A stretch of 64,000 nucleotides of DNA from Latrodectus hesperus (Eukaryota > Arthropoda > Arachnida > Araneae > Theridiidae): the NCBI GenBank assembly GCA_037975125.1, contig CM075857.1, positions 41,532,436 through 41,596,435 of the forward strand, read 5' to 3'. This document shows, in pieces, positions 47,228 to 57,930 of this stretch. The translations under genes and the position numbers were made by a program. The notes under the pieces were generated by a model that did not search any database, was not told where the DNA came from, and worked only from the letters and a program-made list of their open reading frames with translations. Position 1 is the stretch's first letter. Each line of letters begins with the position of its first letter.

Positions 47228-47719
47228 TTATCGAGGCTGGTAAACCCAATATTTATCACCTGGAAACATACCCGCGCGCATGCGTAAACTGTCCTCTGTT
47301 TCACTTTTAAGATCTATAAGTAAATAACTATAAGGTTTCGAAGTAGCGTCCTCATAACTCTCATGAAAAAACTTTATTTTCGAGGGATATAATTGTCTTC
47401 CTAAATGCATGATTTGTGATCGGTGTCGAGGGTTTTTAAACAATACCAGATAATGGGAATTTAAAGAAATTTCTCGCATTTCCTTACCTTTATGAAAAAT
47501 ATTTTGTACAATGAAAATAACGCTGATATTGCGATGATGAGAACCTTTTGTGAATAACTTAGTTAATTTAGAATCGCTTCCTAATTCACTCATAAGATCA
47601 TCAAGGATAATTAAATAATCTGAATATAGATTTATATTGGGGAGTATTCCTTCATGAAATTGAATATCCCGCATTTCTTCATAGAGAGTCTGATACGCTC
47701 CGTAACACCATAGAACAGT
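47228..47719 (-). pseudogene. Polinton packaging ATPase, C-terminal piece
   Basis: The minus strand from 47719 gives VLWCYGAYQ, then LIILDDLMSE (Walker B), VIFIVQNIFHKG (sensor-like strand), and a C-terminal region ending DKYWVYQPR at 47228. The Walker A half is absent because sequence beyond 47719 switches to an unrelated RT fragment. Its first 180 bp duplicate 44043-44222 in inverted orientation with only a couple of differences. The last codons run up to the exonuclease-like gene with a 31-bp gap, the compact spacing expected in an intact element. Confidence 0.85.
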
Positions 47720-48317
47720 GTATACAAATGAGCATCTTCGGTGAATTATTTGAAAAAAAGACTACTAGAGGTTGTCCTCAAGGAGGTGTTCTGTCACCAT
47801 TACTTTGGAACCTAGTTGTAAATAGCTATATAAAATATCTAAATGATAGGGGCTATTATACGCAAGGATATACTGATGACATTGTCATCTTTATCCTTGG
47901 CAAAGATTTCGACATAACTTGTCATCTCATGCAGGATGCTCATAGTTATGTAGGTAAATGGTGTATGGATAGGGACCTGATGGTTAATTTTCAGAAAACC
48001 TACCTTGTACCTTTTACACACAAAAGGAAACGCGCGGGAGGGTTTTTTATACCAAGACTTTTTGATGTTGAAATCAATGTGGCTTCATAGGTGAAGTATC
48101 TGGACATTTATTTAGACCAAAAACTCACCTGGAATATGCACATTGATGATCAAATTAACCGAGCAAGGAAAAGCATTATGGTTTGCAGACGAATGCTTGG
48201 TAAAAACTGGGGTCTACATCCAAAACTGATGCTTTGGATGTACACAGCTATTGTCAGGCCCATTTTCACATATGCCTGTTTGATCTGGTGTCGTAAGGTG
48301 AAACAGAAGAATGTGAC
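47720..48317 (+). pseudogene. R1-like LINE reverse transcriptase fragment
   Basis: The frame 47728-48090 encodes RT motifs GCPQGGVLSPLLWNLVVN and GYTDDIVIFI (YxDD-type catalytic block as YTDD), then stops at an in-frame TAG (48088-48090). After the stop the frame continues directly with VKYLDIYLDQKLTW, the next conserved RT block, and YACLIWC. It is joined at 47719/47720 to the ATPase piece and cut at about 48317 by the 3' end of the next LINE. The GCPQGG form suits R1-type elements. Confidence 0.8.
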
Positions 48318-48584
48318 TGACTGGTTGGTTGGTTGGGTTTTATGGCGCAAGATCCAAATATGGACATGCTGCGCCAAAAATAAAGTTTTCGAAGAATATT
48401 ATTTACTTTTTTTAAAAATTTATTTATAAATATATTTCTTTTGAAAACCCAAGCAATATTAAAATTTTTAAAAAACAAAAATAAGTGTATAAATTAGTTT
48501 ATCTATATATAATAATAGAATATAAAATAAAATAAATCAAATTTATATAAATTTTAAAATGTATAAATATATATTATATAAAAT

Positions 48585-50857
48585 TTAAAAACCTATTGCT
48601 CTCAAATAAGCAAATAGGTTTCTGTGGGGTGGTTCCCCCAGCAAATCAGGTAAAGTTAAAATATCTGTATTAAAAAAGTGTATATGTAAATGGTTAAAAT
48701 ATGAACATGAGATTAAAATATGATACACAGTATAAGGTTCATCACACGTTTCACACCAAGGATTTAATTCACTCAAAAACAAAAGTTTGTGCGTGAAACG
48801 TGTGTGTCCGATACGAAGGCGAGTCAATCTAACATCTGCACTTCGTAACGGTAAAATTGATAATGAGGTGAGGGATGAGAAAATGCTATGGAGTTTGTTT
48901 CCGACCTGCAATTTCCAGGATTCTTCCCAAAGGGAACAAATTAATCTTTTTATACTCTTTCTCACGTCTGAGAGCGGAACCGATTGTAAAATTGGATCTT
49001 AGCAGCCTTTGCAGCTGAATCCGCTCTCTCATTTTCATTAAGACCTACGTGACTTGGTATCCAACAAAATACAATTTCTTTTCCCTTGCCAGCAAGAGAA
49101 TCCAATGCTTTGAAAATTCTCGACACAACAGGATGACAGGTAACGCTATTGTTTTTCGAGGTTTCAATAATACTCATGCTGTCAGTGTAAATACAAAATT
49201 CATGACAATCATCTGTATTCACGTGCTGAGGCGCGTAGCAGACGGCGGTTGCTTCAGCAGTAAAGACGGAGCAGGATGAATGTAGGCTGTAACTGAAAGC
49301 TGTATTCTTGATAAAAACTCACAGCCCACATGTCCCGCTGTTTTAGAACCGTCTGTGAATACAGGTTTGTATGATTGATACTGACAGCGATGATAAGAAT
49401 ATAGCTGTTGAAAAACAATAGGTGTTGTGTCAGATTTTCTGTAGTAAGCAAAGGCATTGATAAAAGTATATGTTGGATTATACCAAGGCGGGTGAGCAAA
49501 TTGATCAACATACTCAATCCGAATATCACAGAGGTCTGTAAGCCACAGATGTGATTTGGCTCGTATGAGAAACGGTGGGATGCTCATTGGACAAGCATCA
49601 TATAGTCTCAAGAAAGAGGTATTTGGAACCATGGAACGTATTGAATGATTAGGGGTCGACATGATCTTAGCATAATAATTGAGAGACTGTTGCATTCGTC
49701 TCAGGTCTAACGGTAATAGATGGCATACCACGTATAGACTCTGGGCGGGTGATGTGCGGAATGCCCCAGAGTATATCCTCAAAGCAGAGTGATGAACTGT
49801 GTCCAGTCTTCGTAAAACGGGAGATCTAGCCGATACATAAACAACACTACCGTAGTCAATGCGGGATAAAATCATTGACTGATAAATTCGAAGTAGTGAT
49901 GTGCGATCTGCACCCCAAGATGTATTTGACAACACCTTGAGGATATTAAGCGATCGCTCACATTTCTTCCGCAAATTTAAAATATGCGGAAGAAAGGTTT
50001 TTACCATTTTATCATCAACAACTGCCAATTGTGTAAATAACGTCCAATCTGCCCGACTGTACATGTAAGTAGGTAAGTGTTGTCTTACACTACTACCTCC
50101 AGTCTGGGAGATGACGAGAGGAAAATGATCGCTGTTATGCAGATCATTTCCTACGTTTAAATTTAACAATGGCAGAAGTGAGGGAGAACTAATGGCTAGA
50201 TCGAGAGAATGAAATGTTCTTGTGGGTATGTGAAAGTAGGTCTTCACGTCGGTATTAAGCAGACAGAGACTGTTGTCTGAAATACGCCGCTCTATCTGCC
50301 GACCGCTAGAATTTGTATCACCACTTCCCCACAAAGAATTATGGCCATTAAAGTCATCCAACAGCAGAAATGGTGTTGGCAGCTGATCTATTAATGCATC
50401 GAGTTCCTCTTGGCGGATGACATCGTGTGGTGGCAAATACAAACTAGACTGTCAACAAGCATGATGTATGAATTCGCACAGCTACAGCCTGTAGTGTAGT
50501 ATTTAAAGGTTGGGCAGTGCTGAAATAGTTGTAGGATGTTAATATGCAAACACCTCCAGACACTGCACCATCGTCACCACAGTCTTTTCTAAAGCTTTTA
50601 AACCCACGCATGGAAAAGTTATTGCTGGACTTTAGGAATGTTTCCTGAAGTGCAACACATGCGGGGTTGTAGGCTAAAATTATAGACTTGATATCATCAT
50701 GATGAGAACGCAAACCATGGCAGTTCCAAGAAACAAAGGAAGTTATTGTTGAATTTGAAAAGCTCCTTTCCCGGAGCTGGAAGGTGTCATGTGACATCTC
50801 CTCGAGTGACAGATCTTCGTCGGAGGGATGCGTCGGAGACATAGCGTCAGCTTTCAA
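48585..50857 (-). pseudogene. LINE ORF2 remnant, RT core deleted in frame
   Basis: The endonuclease starts near 50750 (SWNCHGLRSHHDDIK, then ALQETFLKSS) with a frame break at about 50443. It continues with DDFNGHNSLWGS and SDHFPLV. Just after RADWTLFTQLA (near 50030) the frame passes without a stop into an RT C-terminal segment SLNILKVLSNTSWG and SRIDYGSVVY, so roughly 400 residues including the YxDD catalytic block are missing. RNase H follows: FTDGSK (near 49355), a shift at about 49220, YTDSMS and WIPSHVGLNENERADSAA, then the C-terminal CETCDEPYTVYHILISC domain ending near 48585. Confidence 0.87.
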
Positions 50858-51678
50858 GGATAAGGCTTTACGGGTGGATATGGAGGGCCTAGAATTGTCC
50901 TTTGTACAATTCTAGGCCCTCCATATCCACCCGATCGATTTTGGCCTTTGTACAGTTGAAGGGGTAATTTAATAACCGGAAGTGAGAGAGTGTCCGTTTG
51001 TGTGCTAGTCGTTCTGGTGACCTTGGAAGCAACTGTCGCATAGCTGACTCCTACTTGTGGTGTGCGAGCTGTAACAGCCCGTCTCGCCTCAGGATAGGAA
51101 CAATTATTTTTAACTTTGGTTGTAGTGATCTCTTTTTCCAGTGTCAAGATAGGATAACTTCTAGCGTAGGAAGGGTGGTCACCCTTACATATGACACACC
51201 TCTCCTTTGCAGTACAAGACGGACTGTCGTGGCCAACTGCTGCGCATCAAGCGCAAGTCAGTTTGCCCCTGCAAGTCGCTTTGGAGTGACCAATTCTCTG
51301 GCACTGAAAAAAAACAACGTAAAGGACTTGGAATGAACGGTGTAACGGATAGATGCATATACGCAGCTTTAATATGCTGCGGTAGGTCTGGCGTCGCAAA
51401 TGTCAGTACGAGATGTTTGGTATTAATAATCTGCCCATCTCGTCTGATAGTGATGCGTTTTACAGCACAGACCTTTTGATCTTTGAGATTTTCTAAGATC
51501 TCGTCTGCAGGCGTATTTAACAAATCCTTGGCGGATACCGCACGACGTGAAAAGTTAAGATTTATATGAGGTTGGACGGACACCTCAAGTTTAGCTAGCG
51601 TGTTCATGTTGCTAATCAGTCGCTTGTGCTTCCGAAGCAACTTCTACCATTAGATCTCCAGAACGAAGTTTCCGGATG
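50851..51678 (-). pseudogene. LINE ORF1 remnant with zinc knuckles
   Basis: From 51678 the minus strand reads RKLRSGDLMVEVASEA, then after a frameshift continues KLEVSVQPHINLNFSRRAV and PRCF-type sequence. Across a T-run shift near 51308-51315 it gives zinc-knuckle residues CQRIGHSKATC, a second knuckle with a stop inside (CA-stop-CAAVGHDSPSC), and CVICKGDH. The last part contains SYATVASKVTRTTSTQTD. At 50871-50933 a perfect palindrome disrupts the sequence. Frame breaks rule out function. Confidence 0.8.
50871..50933. repeat. perfect 28-bp-arm palindrome with 7-nt loop
   Basis: The arms 50871-50898 and 50906-50933 are exact inverted complements around the loop 50899-50905. The palindrome lies inside LINE ORF1 and duplicates one short stretch of the gene in reverse. 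Confidence 0.95.
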
Positions 51679-51680
51679 CT

Positions 51681-51900
51681 ATTTACTTCAGAAAAAGCTG
51701 TTGTGGATGTTTTAATTCCTGCATTAGCAACAGTTGGTACTGATGATACTAAGAAAGTTTACACTAAAGAAACCGCAAATACTGAATTTGTTAAAACTGG
51801 TGAACTTGCAACAAAAGTTGCAGAAAAAGCTGTTGTGGATGTTTTAGTTCCTGCTCCAATATTTCCTAAAATACCTTTTTGAATTAGGAAAGGGGATACT
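51681..51900 (+). repeat. unidentified open frame with internal direct repeat
   Basis: The block AGAAAAAGCTGTTGTGGATG followed by TTTTA(A/G)TTCCTGC occurs at about 51690 and 51823, a period of about 133 bp. It encodes EKAVVDVLIPA and EKAVVDVLVPA inside one open frame that ends at 51882. I do not recognise the protein. It may be a piece of a repetitive host protein or the ORF1 region of the following LINE. Confidence 0.4.
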
Positions 51901-52249
51901 GTATCAAAAGTACCCTCTTTCCGTTTGACAATATAACAAATTTGGCACCTGTGTTTATTTTCAAAATGGAATGCAAAATAGTACATTTCAGGCATGACAA
52001 TGATTTTACTAATGAAAGATGCTATAATACAGCTTTAAATAAAAGAAGTTCATACTTATTGTAATAATTTAAAATAACTGTGCAGATATACTTGGCTAAT
52101 ACAGAATGGTAACCCAAACCAAGGTGTGTGTTGTGTCGATGGATGAATGACAATAAAGTTATGATATTTTTAATGGGTCTTTCATGGAATCAGGCAAAAT
52201 CTCATTGTATGTTTATCTTCCATTTGTATAGGGAGGCTAAGCAGGTTGT
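51901..52249. other. non-coding or unassigned DNA
   Basis: No recognised coding. It could be the 5' part of the decayed LINE that follows. Confidence 0.35.
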
Positions 52250-55200
52250 GACCATAAAATTCCTTCCAGTTTATAGGTCACTTTATGGATAATAACAAAA
52301 TTATAAAAGCACCTTCTGGTGTTAATCTATGAGCCGGTGAAATGGTTCCAACAAATCCCGTCACAAAGGAGAGAACACGCAATCTTGCTGTTGGAGTTGC
52401 TACTAGGCAGAATAAAAACCTCAGTTGGGGAGCTGAAAGTTCTCACAAGAACTCAAAGGTGCTGAAGAAAATCAAAGGAGCTGGTTGAGACTACCCAGAA
52501 TGTGAGAGGAACCAAAAGAATTAGATGTGACGTTTCAACCTCTTCTCCCAGTAGCACTGCTACCAAGAAGGACAGGAGGACCATCTGCCTCGGACTTTTA
52601 CTTAGGAAGTCAAACGTTTCAAAACATTATGATGGATTGGTTTTCATCCATTTAACTTACAAAGGTGGACGTAACTCCATATAGCTAGAGATCCTTACTG
52701 AGATTCCTCTAGGAAATCAACTGCCTAAGGTTCGTAGCTTCTGTTTAGTATATAGAGCACCAATCCTCCTATGTTATAACTTTGAAACCGTGGAATTGAT
52801 TAAAAAAGTTTTCTATAGTAACAAGCATTTATTTGAGAGTGAGGGATCAGATTTCTGTATCCCAGCAAACTCCCTAAACAGGTAAAAGTAGCCTTTAAGA
52901 TGAAGGACAATCATACAAGGAATCATTCCACCCTTCAGGAACAAATATAGACTCAACAAGGAGTTAGCCTTTAGAATGGTACACTCTGCTGAAATTGTAG
53001 ACACATTCTATTAGATAAATCTTCGAAGTTGATATTGAAAAGCAGAAACAATTAATAAGCCAAATTATGGTTCCTATACAGGTTAAAACTGGAACATTTT
53101 TAAAAATCTTCAGGTACCCAAACCATTGAAGCGATGGAAGTTATGCCAGAAATCAGGCAATTTCCTCTATAAAAGAAGTAGAAGTACTTCTAGTAAGGAA
53201 AGTTAATTACATAACATTCAAGAACTAGAATATTTATTACAATCACATACTTATATATAATTTGATACTGATACAACCCTGCAGCTTAGCTTTTATATTT
53301 AAGAGTGAGATAGAAAAGGCTTTGGAAGAAATTCGAGTGACATTCCTACTTGTAGTGACACAAGGAACAGTGCTCCCTCTTAGATTGTTTGGATGCACAA
53401 TGGTAAGTATAATAAAATTAGCACAAATCAATTTTTATCATAACAGATCAGTTTCAGCTATTCTTAGCAAGATGGTTAGAGGGGAGGTTGAAATTTTATT
53501 AATTCAGGAATCATGGATTCATAATAGTTCTGTTTTAAAGCCTACATGTTCAAGGTTTTAACCTATTTTATGATAATTGTTGTTTGAGACAAAGATATAG
53601 TATTGCTGTTAGCAACAAATTAAATGCCCTTATACTGGTTAACCAGGGTTACATAAATGGGAATAATGTTGCTGTAAAAGTACCTTGTATAAGGAATATT
53701 TAATGTAAATGCCCACCACATTATATGGTGAAGTAGTGATTCCAACGCATACATCATGAGAATCTTTTAAAATACATTTTGTATTATAATATATTTACCT
53801 TTAATAAAAGTGATGAGCCTATTTTTATTACTGTAAATAAAAGTCATTGACCTTATTCCATTGCATTAGCTTTCTGTTTCAGGGATAAATAGATTAGAGA
53901 CGATAGTAGGTTGTTACACAAAACACCAACTGAAATAAAAAAAGCCATAGTTAAGGAAGGTGATTTTGGTAGCAGACTCGCAGTTGGCCGGTGATATTTT
54001 TCAATATGCCATTCTCCAAGCATACTATCAAAATTGCCAGGTGAATAATGTTTGCTATCCAAGATTAGTTCTTTGGTAGTCTACAGAACTAAGCAAATTA
54101 CGTAGACAATGAAGACAGCTTTTTAAGAAAAATAGTGAGTGGCAGAAATATAAACTGGTACTGACAACTTATAATAAGGAATTCTAAAAATATAATTTCT
54201 GGCAAAATTACTGTACTTTAAAACTACTGATATTAAGATTGCGCGTGTTACTGCAAGACTTGTTAAAATGTAGTCTAAATACAGAAAGTGCTAAACGTCC
54301 TTAAAATGCTGAATGATAAGTTTTCAGAATCTGAGGGAGACTCTGGCTAAATTGTTCAGAATTCACTTTCTAGGTTTCAAAGTAATAATTGGAACTCCTC
54401 TACCTATATACCTTTAACAAATTGTGGTAGAAATATATATGGGATGTTGCCAGAAAAAATCATAACTTATGATAGAAAAAAATGGGCTGTAATATCCTTT
54501 AAAATTGGATGGTATTGCACCGGCTCTACTTATTGAAGGAGTCCAGTGCATTTGCCAATTTTTTTGTAAGCATACAAAATTAATTCTTATTCCAAAGACA
54601 GGAAAAGATAATTGCTTTGAAACCAAATCTTTCGGATATATCAGTGAAGTTTACCTAGCGTATAAATCACTTTCCGACTCTCGAAACGATTATCTACCAG
54701 GTGAATCCACGATTGTGCGACCTTTAATCTGTCCATCATTTTGGAGAACTTTAGGGCTAAGGAACTTGTTTTAGTTAAGGTACCTATTGAAACCATTCTA
54801 CAATATCTTGATAAAAAGGAAAATACCGTGTTTTTCTGTATATAATCCGCAGCAGCGTATTATCCGCAAACCCGACGAATAGTCGAAAATTTAAACTGCT
54901 GATAAATTAGTGCCAAATAAAATAAAAAATATTCATTATAATTAAAAACATAATAAATTCTACAGAAAAAAAAACATTTATAATGAGAAATATCTGTTTG
55001 AATCCACCTCAACGCAAAGTGCGTTTAACTGAGATGAAAGCACGATATCGATCAATGTCCGAGAAGATTCTAGTAAAACTTATCGATTTTTAGATGTTAA
55101 TAACTTTTAAAACGAGGTTAGGCATATTTAAAAAATAAACTATATTTGTTTCGTTAATAGTTAAATGAAAGAAATGGATTACTATCTAACTGCGCATGGA

Positions 55201-56780
55201 ATACTTTTCTTCTGTACCGCGAATGCTTTGTTTTTCACCTTACATTACACGTTTGTCAACATTTTTTTCATTTGCCTTCCCTATAGCTTTCAATTTAAAA
55301 TTTACTGTTACTTAACGATTTTCACTTCCCCATGACAATATATGAATATGAATGTTTTCAGAGTGAAACAGTTCAGGTTAAGACAGAATGGAAATGATGT
55401 TAACGAATTACAATTAATAACCGTTCAAAACTGAATTAGTTCTTGAACGTAATTGGACAATGTGTGCTGATTATAGTTAAAATAAGTCAACTGAGCATTG
55501 ACGCCATCTGACATTTATTCTAGGAAACATAAACGCATTTCTTTCTAAACTATTGTAAACTTCTCTGATGAAAAATATTTTTTGTTAGATTATCAGCGGC
55601 GGAGTAAAATACGCACAACGAGATTCGGATCTTTTTTTAACACATAATCCGCGGATTATATACAAGAAAATACGGTAATAACACTATATATTTTTGTACC
55701 AAAAAAAAAAAAAAAAAAACCTAAACAGACTTGTCAGGATTCCCTTTTTACGATAAAACAGGATTCAAGTCAAAGCTGGTGGTCTGCAAGGAAGAATTCT
55801 TTCACCCATCATGTGGTGTTGCATGGAAAATTCCCTTCTAAAGGTTTTACACAAGCTTGGCATAATCGCCATCAGAGGCAGATTCGCCTCTCCCGCCTTT
55901 AAAAAAATGAGAGATGGTGTAATAATGAACTTTCTGTGAACTCTCAAAAAACTACAATGATTGCCTTTGCAAAGGAAAAGAATCTTAACCTGAAAAAGAA
56001 ATTATTTCGGTTAAAAATTATCTTGCTCTAAAGAGGTGAAATTTTTAGGAATATTTTTGACATGAACTTAAGTGTGGAAAATACAAGACTTAAATAATGT
56101 GTCATCAATAAAAACTGTACTCACTGGTACATTGATAGTACAAAGTTGTCATTCCTTTTGGGAAGAAATTCAACTGTATTCCAAGCAGAACTCTGCAATT
56201 CTCATGTGCAGCAGATTATGCTTGGACAAAAACTATCCTTGTAAAAGAATATCTGTTCGTATTTCAAAAGAACTGATAAGAACCAATGTTTTGAGTCTCT
56301 TTAGGAAGCAACAGTTTTCGAACTGATATAGCAGCGACAAAGACACACAAGTAAGCTATTAAATAGTACTTGTCCCAGTAAAAGGCAAAAAGATCTATTA
56401 AAGCTCAGTAGAGGATGTTTAATGAGATCAGTGGGATTTCTTACTAGAAACTGCCAAGGAGACATCTACTGAAATTATTAAATGATTCTATATGGAGGGG
56501 TTGCCAATTTATGGAGAAAACTTCCTTACATATTTTATGTGAATGTGAAACTTGTTTAGCACATAGATTCGAAGACTTAGGTCAGCATTTAATTGAACCT
56601 TGGATGCTGCAGAATATCCCTGTTAAATGTTTATTGAATTTTCTTTCAGTTACTGGTTTTTTTAAAATAAGGGCTTTCTTTTGGGGTATAGCACAATACA
56701 TCTACAGTTGCTGCACTAGGTTCTTTTGGAGCCACCTTACCCTAAATATAATCTACATCAGTTAAATTTCATCTGTATTA
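52250..56780 (+). pseudogene. heavily decayed R1-like LINE
   Basis: A chain of broken pieces in order on the plus strand. The ORF1 remnant includes QLPKVRSFCLVYRAP (near 52720-52760). The endonuclease start shows AQINFYHNRSVSAIL and ILLIQESWIHN (53430-53520). Early RT shows LDGIAPALLIEG and LILIPKTGK (54500-54605). The RT GCPQGG-type block has changed to GGLQGRILSPIMWC (55770-55810). An RNase H remnant shows AILMCSRLCLD (56200-56235), and the C-terminal HILCECETCLAHRFEDLG lies at 56525-56580. Stops and shifts occur throughout. Domain order and spacing fit one element of about 4.5 kb. A run of A at 55700-55718 and AT-rich inserts interrupt it. Confidence 0.75.
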
Positions 56781-57820
56781 TAAGGAAACTTTTTTTAAAA
56801 TAACAATTTCTTTCTAGCTTACTTTTAAGCTACTTCATACTTTACTTAATGGTACATTGTAATGTAATGAAGTTGTCTCATTTCCAAAATAAAACTTGTC
56901 TGGCATGTTGATTCAACTTAAATATTTGGAAATATTTATAAATTTACACACTTCTGAATTCAACATTCAAAACAAAATTTACTAATCACAATGATGTAAT
57001 ATTTATTCTGTATACATTAATTCAGAGTATATTATACAATTCACCATTGACACAAGTAATCAATTTATGTGTAATATATATATTTTGAAATTGCCTTTAT
57101 ATTGTAAAAATTATTTGAAATTTTATAAAGCAATTTCATATGTTCTCATACAGAATAAAAACACAAGAAACAGAATAATGTGTTTATTAAAAAATTATAA
57201 ATGTATAAAAATGCCGAAGTTTTGGAATGAATAGTTAAAATGTTTAAAATAAAAAATATGAAAAGTTCATTGTATAAAACACTTTTTGGTTTGAAATCTT
57301 CAACTTGATTCTGGTATCAATATTCTAAAAAAAGAAAAATGTAAATTTAGAAAAGAAATATACACCTAAAATTATGATTAATATACATTATAAAATGCTA
57401 TAATAACAATTGACAAAAATAGCGTTATCAAACAATTCAAAAGGTTAGATAATTTACTTTTAATTCTGAAATGGATAATATCTTAATATTTTTATTAACT
57501 AATTTAAACATACACAAAATTCAATAATATAAGAGGGTTTTTTTGTATAATTATATAAATAACTCATTTTCATAGAAGAAAACTTTTGCATTATAATTAA
57601 TAGAAAACAAATAAATAAAAAATAGTAAAAAAATTTGAAGTAAGAACATATTGATAAAACAAAAATAATCACATCAATGAATTTCTAGTTCAATATTTAG
57701 TATTTACTACTTTTGTAATGTGATGCAAATTATAAAACATTTTATAATAAAATCTTGTTCTTAAAAGCCGTCCTGATTGAAATAGATGTCTATATTAAAA
57801 TAATGTCTAAGTATACATAC
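56781..57820. other. AT-rich DNA, 3' flank of a minus-strand gene
   Basis: No coding seen. On the minus strand this is downstream of the stop at 57821 and probably includes its 3' UTR. Several AATAAA-type signals occur (for example plus-strand TTTATT at 57182-57187), as expected by chance in such AT-rich sequence. Confidence 0.45.
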
Positions 57821-57930
57821 TTAAAAATGCTTACTCCATTTGGCAGCAGATGTTGTAGCAGTTTCTATATTGAAAAGCTTTTTACGTCCTCTAGTCATAC
57901 GAGGACTTGGCACACTAGTAACACTTTCAG
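57821..57930 (-). CDS. terminal exon of an unidentified host gene
   Basis: The minus-strand acceptor ends TACCTAG, and the exon then reads to a TAA at 57821-57823. Two bases complete a codon started in the upstream exon (60269-60344), then 36 codons including the stop. The tail is basic with a cluster PSPRMTRGRKKLFN and ends AAKWSKHF. The join is in phase and composition is coding-like. I do not recognise the protein; a basic, Ser/Pro-containing C-terminus could suit a nuclear or chromosomal protein, but that is a guess. Confidence 0.6.

Larger units (their letters stand above)
48318..51680 (-). mobile_element. 5'-truncated I/jockey-like LINE with internal RT deletion
   Basis: Reading from 51680 down: ORF1 with zinc knuckles, ORF2 endonuclease, a deletion that removes nearly all of the RT, then RT C-terminus, RNase H, C-terminal domain, and a 3' UTR ending in a stem-loop (48343-48376) and a CCAA repeat near 48320-48335. 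The 3' end is shared with the fragment at 36545-37440. The 5' end is cut at about 51680, where unrelated sequence begins. It has several frame breaks and is dead. Confidence 0.88.

Noticed and set aside
43923..47719. Complete, active Polinton or integrated virus
   Set aside because: No DNA polymerase B, integrase or terminal inverted repeats are visible, the ATPase is split and inverted, and the capsid and protease genes are damaged.
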